Positions 1 through 9,107 of a stretch of 64,000 nt of DNA are shown in pieces. The stretch's first letter is position 1, and every line of letters begins with the position of its first letter. The notes beneath the pieces were generated by a model. It was not told where the DNA came from and ran no database searches. It saw only the letters and a list, made by a program, of their open reading frames with translations. Both the position numbers and the translations under genes were made by a program. Source of the DNA: Hyphomicrobium denitrificans 1NES1 (GTDB lineage Bacteria > Pseudomonadota > Alphaproteobacteria > Rhizobiales > Hyphomicrobiaceae); the NCBI RefSeq assembly GCF_000230975.2, contig NC_021172.1, positions 2,170,001 to 2,234,000 on the forward strand. The letters are read 5' to 3'.

Positions 1-273
1 GTCGACTTCAAGGTCGAGTTCGGCCGTCTCTACGACAACGAGCAGGTCCGCATCGTGCTGGCAGACGAGATCAGCCCGGATTGTTGCCGGCTGTGGGACG
101 CGCAGTCGGGCGACAAGCTCGACAAGGATCGTTTCCGTCGCGATCTCGGCGGCGTGCTCGAAGCCTATCAGGAGGTCGCCCGGCGTCTCGGCGTTTTGAC
201 TGAAAATCCGCGGCCGCGTGGCGCGGGCCCGGTGCTCGTCGCGTCGAATCCCGTTAACGGAAAACCGAACTGA
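1..273 (+). CDS. purC: Phosphoribosylaminoimidazole-succinocarboxamide synthase, C-terminal part
   Basis: This is the last 90 codons of SAICAR synthetase, which joins aspartate to CAIR in cytosolic de novo purine synthesis. The reading frame is open from the first base of the window, so the start lies outside. The visible part carries the family's C-terminal signatures: VDFKVEFGR at the very start, then LADEISPD and RLWD, residues that shape the nucleotide and substrate pocket in PurC proteins. A poorly conserved Pro/Gly-rich tail follows. It lies 76 bases upstream of purS on the same strand, the usual alphaproteobacterial purC-purS-purQ order. The identification is firm; nothing can be said about the N-terminus. 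Confidence 0.95.
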   Translation, partial: VDFKVEFGRLYDNEQVRIVLADEISPDCCRLWDAQSGDKLDKDRFRRDLGGVLEAYQEVARRLGVLTENPRPRGAGPVLVASNPVNGKPN

Positions 274-335
274 GGGATTAGGGACTGGGGGATTAGGGAC
301 GAAGACTCTATTCCCTAATCCCTAAAACCTAATCC
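274..335. repeat. Inverted repeat between purC and purS
   Basis: The 11-mer GGGATTAGGGA occurs twice (274-284 and 289-299). It is followed by its exact complement at 312-322 and a shorter complementary copy (CCTAATCC) at 328-335. The transcript could fold into a hairpin between the purC stop and the purS start. There is no T-tract, so it is unlikely to be an intrinsic terminator. It may tune message stability or be a decayed repeat element. Confidence 0.7.
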
Positions 336-349
336 TTAGAGCGAAGCGA

Positions 350-589
350 ATGAAAGCCCGCATCAAGATCACGTTGAAGAACGGCGTCCTCGATCCGCAG
401 GGCAAGGCCATCGAAGGCGCCGTGAAAGGCCTCGGCATTTCCGGCGTCAGCGATGTACGCCAGGGCAAATACGTCGAAGTCGATTTGGCCGAGAGCGATC
501 CGGACAAGGCACGCGCCATCGTCGAGCGGATGTGCAAGGACCTGCTCGCCAACATGGTCATCGAGAACTACAGCTACGAGATCGGCTGA
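350..589 (+). CDS. purS: Phosphoribosylformylglycinamidine synthase subunit PurS
   Basis: This 79-residue protein has the PurS fold signature: KARIKITLKNGVLDPQGKAI at the N-terminus, a central segment like VSDVRQGKYVEVDL, and a C-terminal MCKDLLANMVIENYSYEI strand. PurS is the small scaffold subunit that lets the PurQ glutaminase pass ammonia to the small form of PurL during FGAM synthesis. Its presence agrees with the short PurL and separate PurQ found downstream. The length is typical for the family. The gene ends 3 bases before the next start codon. Confidence 0.96.
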   Translation: MKARIKITLKNGVLDPQGKAIEGAVKGLGISGVSDVRQGKYVEVDLAESDPDKARAIVERMCKDLLANMVIENYSYEIG

Positions 590-592
590 TCG

Positions 593-1048
593 ATGCGCGC
601 CGGGCTAGGTATCGCGCTAGCCGTCGCCGCGCTTGGGTCCAGCCAAGCGCTCTCCGCACCCGCTGCTGCTCCTCCTCCTCCGGACCTCGATTGCAGCCTG
701 GGATTCGTCGCGCTTCATAACTGGTCGGCTTGGCTGCCCGGCGCCCAGCGCGAAAGCGGCGACAACCGGGACGTCATTACGTTCGCCAATCCCGACGTGT
801 GGCGCGTCGAAATCAGGTTCACCAGGCCAGGCGAACCGGCGCACCCTGCCGTCACCCTTCGCAAGTTCGTGAAGCAGGTTACAGGCATCTGGACCGCGCA
901 GAGCAAGGCCTGTGGCTATGGCGATCAGGCGCAATTCGATGCCCTGATGGCCGCGTTGAAGGCCGAAGATACACGCCTCACGAACGACTCGCGCGAGGAC
1001 GTCGAACGCCGGAAGCGCGAGCGCTCGCCGCTTTCGCCAGTGCCGTGA
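593..1048 (+). CDS. Small exported protein of unknown function
   Basis: This 151-residue product begins with a clear Sec signal peptide (hydrophobic LGIALAVAALGSSQ, likely cleavage after the SALSA/PAAA region). A Pro/Ala linker and a compact domain with two cysteines (about residues 33 and 107) follow, which could form a disulphide in the periplasm. The C-terminal 25 residues are strongly charged. The ATG lies only 3 bases after the purS stop, so it is probably co-transcribed and perhaps translationally coupled with purS. Nothing in its sequence suggests a purine role, and I do not recognise the family. An exported protein between purS and purQ is an unusual insertion in this operon. Confidence 0.75.
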   Translation: MRAGLGIALAVAALGSSQALSAPAAAPPPPDLDCSLGFVALHNWSAWLPGAQRESGDNRDVITFANPDVWRVEIRFTRPGEPAHPAVTLRKFVKQVTGIWTAQSKACGYGDQAQFDALMAALKAEDTRLTNDSREDVERRKRERSPLSPVP

Positions 1049-1158
1049 CCGGCCCGGCATTTTGCTTCTTTTCATTCCCTCCGCAGGCGAGTTGCCGCGA
1101 ACGTCGGAAAGTGCGCTGATACTTCGATAGCAAGGCGGCTACATCACGCCGGACATTA

Positions 1159-1194
1159 CCCCCACCCCTGACCCCTCCCCGCAAGGGGGAGGGG
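1159..1194. repeat. CCCCTCCCC-type palindrome (family 1), copy 1
   Basis: The gap 1049-1427 holds no convincing gene. It contains a GC-rich palindrome: CCCCACCCCTGACCCCTCCCC, a GCAA loop, then GGGGGAGGGG. Close relatives occur at about 16410, 24734, 26847, 39909, 54115, 54363 and 56816, always in intergenic DNA. The arms are nearly perfect complements, so it would form a strong hairpin in single-stranded DNA or RNA. Further purine-rich copies of AGGA/GGGCGGCG follow up to about 1330. Confidence 0.75.
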
Positions 1195-1427
1195 AAATAG
1201 GGCGGCGAACGCGTCTGCTGTTTCACTCGTCCCTGCAAGGAGGAAGGAATAGAGCGGCGAAAGGTCTGCTGCTTCTCCTCTTCCTGCAGAAGAGGAGAGC
1301 GGCGCGCGCGGCCGCGACGGGGCGGCGAGTGGACTTACGGGGCGAGTCTCGCTACCTGATACCTGTCAAGTATAAGTGGACTGAGCCGTGGCCATGGCGC
1401 TCGCGGCTGACAACCCGAGTTCTGAAA

Positions 1428-2132
1428 ATGCTCCGCGCTTCCGTCATCGTCTTTCCGGGTTCGAATTGCGATCGCGACGTCAAAACGGCGATCGAGCGGG
1501 TGACCGGATTTGCGCCGAAGATGGTGTGGCACGGAGATGCCAGCGTGCCCTCGTCCGACGTCATCGTGCTGCCGGGCGGTTTCTCCTACGGCGACTATCT
1601 GCGCTGCGGGGCAATGGCTGCGCACTCGCCGATCATGAAGGACGTCGTCGCCAAGGCGAAGGCCGGAACGCCGGTCATCGGCATCTGCAACGGCTTCCAG
1701 ATCCTGTGCGAGTCTGGGCTGCTACCCGGTGCACTGTTGCGCAACGCGTCGCTGCACTTCATCTGCCGAGACGTATTTCTGAAAGTCGAGAACGACCAGA
1801 CGTTCTTCACGAAATGCTATCGCAAGGGCGAGGTTATCAAGGTTCCGATCGCGCACGGCGAAGGCAACTACTTTGCCGACAGCGAGACGCTGGATCGGCT
1901 CGAAGGCGATGGGCGCGTTGCGTTCCGGTACTCGGATGCATCTGGCACCGTGTCGCCGGAGACATGCCCGAACGGCGCCCAGCGTAACATTGCTGGCATC
2001 GTCAACGAAACGGGCCGCGTGCTCGGCATGATGCCCCATCCCGAGCGCCTCTATGAAACGGCGCTCGGCGGCACCGATGGCCGCCGCGTGTTCGAAAGCA
2101 TTCTGCTTTCGACGCTCGAAGCCGCGGCGTAA
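1428..2132 (+). CDS. purQ: Phosphoribosylformylglycinamidine synthase subunit PurQ (glutaminase)
   Basis: PurQ is the class I glutamine amidotransferase subunit that releases ammonia for FGAM synthesis. The 234-residue product starts [17 protein letters not shown], the standard PurQ N-terminus. It carries the nucleophile elbow [11 protein letters not shown] (catalytic Cys about residue 87) and the His-Glu pair in [11 protein letters not shown] near the C-terminus. Longer readings upstream (from about 1329) add sequence with no PurQ homology, so the ATG at 1428 is chosen even though its Shine-Dalgarno is weak. It lies 840 bases after purS, a wider spacing than usual. A T-tailed hairpin follows at 2310. 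Confidence 0.95.
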   Translation: MLRASVIVFPGSNCDRDVKTAIERVTGFAPKMVWHGDASVPSSDVIVLPGGFSYGDYLRCGAMAAHSPIMKDVVAKAKAGTPVIGICNGFQILCESGLLPGALLRNASLHFICRDVFLKVENDQTFFTKCYRKGEVIKVPIAHGEGNYFADSETLDRLEGDGRVAFRYSDASGTVSPETCPNGAQRNIAGIVNETGRVLGMMPHPERLYETALGGTDGRRVFESILLSTLEAAA

Positions 2133-2309
2133 TCAAACTCTATCCGCGTCGACGCCAGTTGCCGAGCCGGGCAGGCCGACGGCGATTGTGATCTTTCGGT
2201 GGCATTTGCGAAACGCCCCTTGTCGGCGCGCAAAGCAAACCTAAATCAATTTGGATTGCGGGGCCGGGCCCCTCTGGCAGAACCAATGATGGCTCTGCGA
2301 TGTCGGACC

Positions 2310-2336
2310 GCATCGGGTATGCCCGGTGCTTTTTTT
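2310..2336 (+). terminator. Intrinsic terminator after purQ
   Basis: A hairpin with arms GCATCGGG and CCCGGTGC (one G-T wobble) is followed by seven T residues. It lies 178 bases after the purQ stop and just before the next gene's promoter region, so purL must have its own promoter. Confidence 0.75.
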
Positions 2337-2381
2337 CATGCCATCGCCGGACATGCCGCCAACTTCCGACCGGAGGAATGG

Positions 2382-2642
2382 ATGTCCCGTCGTTTTATCA
2401 CCCTGCTTGAGCGTTCCGCAGAAATTCGCCAATTGATCGAACGCGAAGAGAACTCGGCAGCGCCACGCTCGGTGCGGCTCATGCGGCTCAAGACATTGCA
2501 GTTGCAGCTATCCGAGAGTCTTCGCGAATTATCCGCCAAGCAGCTGATTGCAATGGCCTCGGCGCCCAGCTTCAAGCCGAAAGTCGTGTTTCGCGATGTC
2601 CGCTCTGCGCCGACCCTGTCGCGCGGCTGGCTTTCCGCATAA
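2382..2642 (+). CDS. Small helical protein, possibly DUF465/YdcH-like
   Basis: This is an 86-residue protein starting MSRRFITLLERSAEIRQLI. The ATG at 2382 is chosen because GGAGG ends 5 bases upstream; a longer in-frame reading from 2199 lacks a ribosome site and looks non-coding. The middle (about residues 10-55) is a predicted amphipathic helix pair rich in Leu, Arg and Glu, resembling the short DUF465/YdcH helical proteins common in alphaproteobacteria. That assignment is tentative. It is a monocistronic unit flanked by hairpins on both sides. No catalytic motif or export signal is visible. Confidence 0.65.
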   Translation: MSRRFITLLERSAEIRQLIEREENSAAPRSVRLMRLKTLQLQLSESLRELSAKQLIAMASAPSFKPKVVFRDVRSAPTLSRGWLSA

Positions 2643-2657
2643 CGAACTGCCGCCAAA

Positions 2658-2686
2658 GCGGACGGATGCAGTTGCATTCCGTCCGC
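2658..2686. repeat. Strong hairpin after the 86-residue gene
   Basis: GCGGACGGATGCA pairs with TGCATTCCGTCCGC (one bulge) 15 bases after the stop of the preceding gene. There is no T-tract, so it may act as an RNA 3'-end stabiliser, not a classical terminator. Confidence 0.5.
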
Positions 2687-2810
2687 AGCGGGGCCGGTCC
2701 TTCGAATCGGCGTTCATCGCATGGCCCTCTTGCGAAGACGCAACCACCACCGGTCGGTGCCCACGCGAGCCCGGTTTATCCGGCAACGCGTTGGCGAAAA
2801 ACCGGGCAAC

Positions 2811-2832
2811 AAAAAAGGGACCGCGAGGTCCC
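2811..2832 (-). terminator. Intrinsic terminator, minus strand
   Basis: Read on the minus strand, GGGACC / GGTCCC arms with a TCGC loop are followed by six T residues. This points to a short transcript coming from the right, consistent with the 30-residue reading frame at 2862-2954. Confidence 0.7.
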
Positions 2833-2861
2833 CTTCTTCGTGCAGTCGAACACGCCGCTGT

Positions 2862-2954
2862 TTAGCGGGCGTTCCCACGCTGCCGGCCGGAGCGAACATC
2901 CGCGGCGGGCGCGGACGAGAGCGCGTTCAGCACAGCAACAACGAGGGCCTTCAT
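2862..2954 (-). CDS. Candidate 30-residue peptide
   Basis: A 30-codon frame begins MKALVVAVLNALSSAPAA and ends QRGNAR. The ATG is preceded by AAAGG with 7 bases spacing, and an intrinsic terminator lies 29 bases past the stop, so the unit has everything a small gene needs. The N-terminal half is hydrophobic and followed by a small-residue stretch, like a short signal or membrane-inserting peptide. I do not recognise it. It could also be a leader peptide or part of a small RNA. Confidence 0.45.
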   Translation of the reverse strand: MKALVVAVLNALSSAPAADVRSGRQRGNAR

Positions 2955-3139
2955 AACATCACCTTTGTTCAGCTCACCGGCGCGCCACACTACCCGCCGG
3001 CTCCCGGGATAAAGCCCCCGGGCCGCTTCGTTCTACAGTGTAGATATATGACGCGCCGCACGTCCGCCAGTGCGGCGTTTGGCTGCCGCCCATGCGTGCC
3101 GTGCAAGGCGTCAAATATTTTGCTAAGCAATTAATTTCA

Positions 3140-3159
3140 TTAACGAATATATTCGTTAA
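3140..3159. promoter_or_regulatory. Perfect 20-bp AT-rich palindrome
   Basis: TTAACGAATATATTCGTTAA reads identically on both strands. It lies in the gap 2955-3164, just outside the terminator of the 3260-3649 gene, where the surrounding DNA is unusually AT-rich for this chromosome. It has the form of a dimeric repressor operator. No regulator gene is adjacent, so the binding protein is unknown. Confidence 0.5.
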
Positions 3160-3170
3160 CGGCATTAAAA

Positions 3171-3202
3171 AAGGAAGGGAGCATGAGGTGGCTCCCTTCC
3201 TT
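3171..3202 (-). terminator. Intrinsic terminator of the 3260-3649 gene
   Basis: On the minus strand a perfect 12-bp stem (AAGGAAGGGAGC with its complement) closes an 8-base loop and is followed by a run of T residues at plus positions 3165-3170. It lies 58 bases after the stop codon. Confidence 0.85.
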
Positions 3203-3259
3203 GTTCGAACGACTTGCAAGCGTGGACTTGGAAGCGCCGAAACAACCCCGCTGCTAATG

Positions 3260-3649
3260 TTATTTCGCAGCTGCGTTATAGGCGACTCTCTGGACAAGTT
3301 GCATGGTCATTGCGGTCGCATCTGGGGCGCAACGGAAGACTGCCGAGCCCTCAAGCGCATCGACACTGCCGGATGCGCCTTCGCCGATCGTGAGATTGAC
3401 GCGAACCGGCTCGGAAAACGATTTCTCATTGCCCGAGTAGGCATCCGACAACATCAGGGTTAGCCTGCAGGCGTGATCATCGTTCGTGTAATAGCCGACC
3501 GCGCGCTTTGAACCGACTGCGAAGGTGATGCCTTTCAAAGGCTTTATATGATAGGCAGCCGACTCGCCCGCCGAAGCTCCTGCAGCTCCGGAGAGCATGG
3601 CCAAACCAGAAATAAGCGTAACGCTTGCGAGTTTCGCGAAAGTCGTCAT
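3260..3649 (-). CDS. Exported protein of unknown function
   Basis: The product is 129 residues with a clear signal peptide (MTTFAKLASVTLISGLAMLSG...ASAGE). The ATG at 3649 has GGAGATC upstream at proper spacing. An upstream extension to 3709 would add non-hydrophobic residues before the signal and is rejected. The mature part has two cysteines (in HACRL and FRCAPD) likely to form a disulphide, and ends in a helix with QLVQRVAYNAAAK. No family is recognised. It stands alone with its own strong terminator. Confidence 0.75.
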   Translation of the reverse strand: MTTFAKLASVTLISGLAMLSGAAGASAGESAAYHIKPLKGITFAVGSKRAVGYYTNDDHACRLTLMLSDAYSGNEKSFSEPVRVNLTIGEGASGSVDALEGSAVFRCAPDATAMTMQLVQRVAYNAAAK

Positions 3650-3895
3650 GACAGGATCTCCACTGTCCAAGAGCGCCGAGTTCAAGCCCGCGCACGATTG
3701 TCTGGGCATGACGTCTGCGCTGGATACGTAGATAAGCCCCTGACCCGCAGTGGAAAATCTATATTATTGCAATGCGGTAATGCTGATTGTGCAGCGCGGA
3801 ACGGTCACAGCCCGAACGGGTGGGACCATTGTGTCACACTCATTGCGGGTGAACCGTCATCATGGCCCTGACCATCGAAACTCCGGGAACGGCTC

Positions 3896-4271
3896 ATGAA
3901 GCAACTCGCTCGTCTTCACGTCGGCGTCGAGCACGCCATCGCCGAGGAGATCAAGTCCATGGATCACATGCACATGGACCGTTCGGGCACGGACATCGGC
4001 TCGTTCGCAAACGCCTCCTCGTCTGAAGCGTTAAAGGCGGCCAACCAAAAGATGTACGAGAACATGGGGCAATGTCTTTCACCGGCGATGCGGACGTCGA
4101 TTTCGTAAAGGGCATGATCCGGCATCATCAGGGTGCGATAGAGACATGGCGAAGGTCGAACTCGCGTTTGGCAAGGACACCGAAATCCGCAGACTTGCGG
4201 GCGACGTCATCAAGGCCCAAGAGGCTGAGATTGCCGCCATGAACACATGGCTCGCGAAGCACGCGAAATAA
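3896..4271 (+). pseudogene. Frameshifted DUF305 (CopM-like) gene
   Basis: Three successive plus-strand frames together spell a DUF305 protein. Frame 1 (3896-4060) gives SSEALKAANQKMYENM. Frame 2 (about 4070-4135) gives FTGDADVDFVKGMIRHHQGA, the conserved metal-site region of the family. Frame 3 (about 4135-4271) gives DMAKVELAFGKDTEIRRLAG...AMNTWLAKHAK to the stop at 4269. Two frame changes, near 4068 and near 4137, separate the pieces. Each frame used alone hits an early stop. DUF305 proteins are periplasmic, His/Met-rich and often linked to copper handling; this copy cannot make one intact. The N-terminus is also unclear, with no good signal peptide. A sequencing error at two places is the alternative explanation. 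Confidence 0.8.
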
Positions 4272-4280
4272 CCCCGCCCG

Positions 4281-4308
4281 CGCCTTGCGGCCGGCTCCCC
4301 GCAAGGCG
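4281..4308. repeat. Hairpin between DUF305 remnant and purL
   Basis: CGCCTTGCGG pairs exactly with CCGCAAGGCG across an 8-base loop. There is no T-tract. It lies just after the DUF305 stop and about 110 bases before the purL start. Confidence 0.5.
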
Positions 4309-4417
4309 CCAACCAAAAGAGCGACGTTTGGCCGTTGGGGGCCTCTGGCCGGAAGGGCGACAAACGCGAGCCAAGCCCATATAAGCGAACGCAATTCCAG
4401 CGCCCGACGAGATCCCG

Positions 4418-6655
<2,238 letters not shown>

Positions 6656-6682
6656 ATACTGATAGGCTAGTCCTGCTCGCCA

Positions 6683-6775
6683 CGTCATGGCCGCCCTCCG
6701 AGGCGACCATCCAGGGCAACGCGACGGGGACCGGCGCAATTTGCTCTGGATGGCCGGGTCGAGCCCGGCATGGAG
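6683..6775. repeat. Two-hairpin element (family 2), short copy A
   Basis: This roughly 93-bp unit runs from CGTCATGGCC(GCCCTCCGAGG) through CCATCCAG to CTGGATGGCCGGG...CCCGGCATGGAG. Each end is itself a palindrome and the outer ends are complementary. It fills most of the purL-FKBP gap. The same left and right ends recur at 7259-7350 and around the GIY-YIG remnant at 30434-30808. Confidence 0.75.
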
Positions 6776-6795
6776 TTGAGAAGGAAGGGACCGCC

Positions 6796-7248
6796 ATGCC
6801 TCGCTTGCCAACAGCAATTATCATTGCTGCAGCTATCGCAGTAAGCGGGGCTGTCCTCGCAAACAAACCCGCACTCGCACAAACGCAAGGATCGACCATG
6901 ACCACCACATCGTCCGGCCTCCAATTCGAAGACACCGTCATCGGCACCGGCGCGGCACCTCAAACCGGGCAGACGTGCGTGATGCACTACACCGGCTGGC
7001 TTTATCAGGACGGCAAGAAGGGCGCGAAGTTCGACTCGTCGGTCGATCGCGGCAAACCATTTGAATTTCCGCTCGGCATGGGGCGCGTCATCAAGGGCTG
7101 GGACGAAGGCATCGCGTCGATGAAGATCGGCGGCAAGCGCACGCTGATCATTCCGCCCGCATTGGGATACGGCGCACGCGGCGCCGGTAGCGTCATCCCG
7201 CCAAACGCGACGCTGATGTTCGACGTCGAGCTGCTCGGCGTGAAATAG
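6796..7248 (+). CDS. Exported FKBP-type peptidyl-prolyl cis-trans isomerase
   Basis: This 150-residue product has a signal peptide (residues 1-30, ending ANKPALAQT) and one FKBP domain filling the rest. The domain shows the usual active-site residues: VMHYTGWL, FDSSVDRGKPFEF, VIKGWDEGI, LIIPPALGYG and PPNATLMFDVELL. It should assist folding of exported proteins in the periplasm by isomerising prolyl bonds. The ATG at 6796 is chosen because GAAGGGA sits 7 bases upstream and the signal peptide begins there. It is preceded and followed by family-2 repeat elements, so it is probably monocistronic. Confidence 0.93.
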   Translation: MPRLPTAIIIAAAIAVSGAVLANKPALAQTQGSTMTTTSSGLQFEDTVIGTGAAPQTGQTCVMHYTGWLYQDGKKGAKFDSSVDRGKPFEFPLGMGRVIKGWDEGIASMKIGGKRTLIIPPALGYGARGAGSVIPPNATLMFDVELLGVK

Positions 7249-7258
7249 ACAACCCCTC

Positions 7259-7350
7259 CGTCATGGCCGCCCTCCGAGGTGGCCATCCAGAACAGCACGA
7301 TGAAGTTTTCCGTTTGGCACTGGATGGCCGGGTCAAGCCCGGCCATGACG
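7259..7350. repeat. Two-hairpin element (family 2), short copy B
   Basis: This is the best-preserved short copy. Outer ends CGTCATGGCC and GGCCATGACG are exact 10-bp inverted repeats, and inner ends GGCCATCCAG and CTGGATGGCC are also exact complements, with about 30 bp between the two hairpins. The inner left flank (CACGATGAA) is the same as that preceding the GIY-YIG remnant at 30471, suggesting this is an internally deleted form of that longer element. Confidence 0.8.
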
Positions 7351-7418
7351 TGGGAATGAAAATTCATACGTCGCGAAAAACCGCATCTGCTTTGTACTGA
7401 ATAAATGAACTGCGTTCC

Positions 7419-7450
7419 GGATCAGAGAAGGCGTTCGCTTTCTCTGATCC
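7419..7450. repeat. Hairpin downstream of the repeat-protein gene
   Basis: GGATCAGAGAA pairs with TTTCTCTGATCC (an 11-bp stem) across a short GC loop. It lies 42 bases past the stop of the minus-strand gene at 7492. The T-tract is absent on both strands; it may still end or stabilise that message. Confidence 0.5.
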
Positions 7451-7491
7451 CGACTTCAATTTCCTGCACTACGATCGTCGCAGGCGTTGCG

Positions 7492-7788
7492 TCACTTACG
7501 CGCGCCCGGATTGTCCATCATTTCCTTGCTGGAGATGGATCCGCTGTCCGGCTTTGCATTCGGAGTTGCCGTCATTCCCGTGGTATCGCCGTTCACGCCC
7601 GGCTGATTTTGCATCTGCTTTTCGGTCAGACTGCCGGAATCGGGCTTCGCCGTCGCACTTACAGTGCTACCGCCCATGGTGCCAGGATGATCGTGCATGG
7701 CTTTTGCCGTAATGCTGCCGTTGTCATCGGCAAATGCGATTGATGTCGACAGGACAAGCATCGTCGCTGCCAGAAATGGCTTAATCAT
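7492..7788 (-). CDS. Small exported triple-repeat protein
   Basis: This 98-residue product has a signal peptide (MIKPFLAATMLVLSTSIAFA). The mature chain is almost entirely three degenerate copies of one unit of about 20-25 residues, each matching D-x(0,1)-GS[IL]-x2-K-x-M-x3-PG: DNGSITAKAMHDHPG, PDSGSLTEKQMQNQPG and PDSGSISSKEMMDNPG. Ser/Thr/Gly linkers join them. The ATG at 7788 begins the signal peptide; the longer reading to 7872 would bury it. The repeats suggest a small ligand- or surface-binding periplasmic protein, but I know no named family. It has its own transcript between a hairpin and a divergent gene. Confidence 0.8.
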   Translation of the reverse strand: MIKPFLAATMLVLSTSIAFADDNGSITAKAMHDHPGTMGGSTVSATAKPDSGSLTEKQMQNQPGVNGDTTGMTATPNAKPDSGSISSKEMMDNPGARK

Positions 7789-8066
7789 GGAACGTCTCCG
7801 TATGGAATAGAGTTGAATTTTGTCGCTGCGAGGTAAGAGGATCACCCCGAAACGGCGATCCCTCAAACTCACAGAGGCGTCTACGGCGAGCGCTTCGCGT
7901 TCGTTTCACCGCCGACAAAATTCATTCCGATTAAATTTGGAGCGCTTCCTTAATGCTCTTTGTGCGGACCAAGGCGTCATTGCCCACTTCGCACCTGTTC
8001 CCTCCGAAACAGCGCCACTGCGCGAGAGCAAGCATAGCAATCGGATTACTATAAAAGGATCGTGTC

Positions 8067-8975
8067 ATGCGCCGAGTTACAGTCATCGCATCCGCATTCG
8101 CCGTTTCGAGCTTGATTTCGGCGGCGATCGCAAGCGCGTCTGCCGCTTCCGATCCGACCGGCATCTGGATCAACGATACCGGCCGCGGCGCAATCGAGAT
8201 CAAACCATGCGGTAACGCGCTTTGCGGCAACGTCGTCTGGGTAAAGGATACGGCCGACGCAAAGGGCTGCGGCAAGCAGATTATCGGCAACGTGGCGCCA
8301 GTCGGCGGCGGACGCTGGGATAACGGCTGGATCTATTCGCCCGAGAGAGGCCGCAAATATAACGTCGAGCTGAAGCCGCTCGCCGATGGCACTCTGCGCG
8401 TCACGGGCTATGCGGGTCTGAGGTTCCTGTCGAAGACGATGATCTGGACGCGCGCGCCTGCAGACCTCCAGCTCTGCGGCCAGCCTGAAAATCAGATCGA
8501 AGCGAAAGCGAGCCAACCGGCAGGCGCCAAACTCGATGCAAATTCGGCTGCAGCGGCATCAGCCGCCGGAACAGGCTCGACTGCATCCGCTGATGCAAAC
8601 GCAAATTCGAAGCCGGCTGCGAATCCACAAGTCGCGATCGTCGCACCACCTCCGGCGCCCTCACCGAATACAACGCCAACGGATAAGCCCGCCGCGAAGG
8701 CGGCGAACGGCGATACAGCCTCGCCTGCACCGGGAACCGGCGCGAGCGATGCCTCAAAGCCCCAATCCGGGCCTCCTGCCGCAGCATCGCAGGATGCAAA
8801 ACCTGATTCGCCGCAGAAAGATGAAGAGACGGCATCCGCCGACGATGGTGCCGGATCCGAACTCGAGCAGAAGCTCAACGGCCTCGGGCTTGGAAAAGTG
8901 TTCACGAAAACCAAGTCAGGGAAATGCAAGCTCGATTTGCCCTGGGTCAAGCTTACGGTCGATTGCGAACATTAA
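8067..8975 (+). CDS. DUF2147 protein with long Ala/Pro/Ser linker
   Basis: The 302-residue product has a signal peptide (residues 1-27, ending SASAAS) and a DUF2147 domain at about 28-140. The domain shows the family pattern: DPTGIWIND at its start, GNALCGNVVWV, RWDNGWIYSPERGRKYNVEL, and LRVTGYAGLRFLSKTMIWTR. DUF2147 proteins are exported beta-barrel-like proteins of unknown role. Unlike typical members of about 130-150 residues, it continues with about 125 residues of low-complexity Ala/Pro/Ser/Asp linker. It ends in a compact segment (KLNGLGLGKVFTKTKSGKCKLDLPWVKL) with two cysteines. The extension may span the periplasm or bind the wall. Confidence 0.88.
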   Translation: MRRVTVIASAFAVSSLISAAIASASAASDPTGIWINDTGRGAIEIKPCGNALCGNVVWVKDTADAKGCGKQIIGNVAPVGGGRWDNGWIYSPERGRKYNVELKPLADGTLRVTGYAGLRFLSKTMIWTRAPADLQLCGQPENQIEAKASQPAGAKLDANSAAAASAAGTGSTASADANANSKPAANPQVAIVAPPPAPSPNTTPTDKPAAKAANGDTASPAPGTGASDASKPQSGPPAAASQDAKPDSPQKDEETASADDGAGSELEQKLNGLGLGKVFTKTKSGKCKLDLPWVKLTVDCEH

Positions 8976-9054
8976 AAAAGTCAGGCGGCGCCGAGCGTGC
9001 ATCCCTCATCTCGACGCCTCCAAAGCGCCCGTTGTCACTCCCTGCTGCGGGCAC

Positions 9055-9086
9055 AAAAACGCGGTGGCAGAACCTCTGCCACCGCG
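9055..9086 (-). terminator. Intrinsic terminator of pqqA
   Basis: CGCGGTGGCAG pairs exactly with CTGCCACCGCG across a 5-base loop, and on the minus strand it is followed by five T residues. It lies 21 bases after the pqqA stop, so pqqA is transcribed alone. Confidence 0.85.
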
Positions 9087-9107
9087 TCAAATTCGAAGGA
9101 GACCGCC

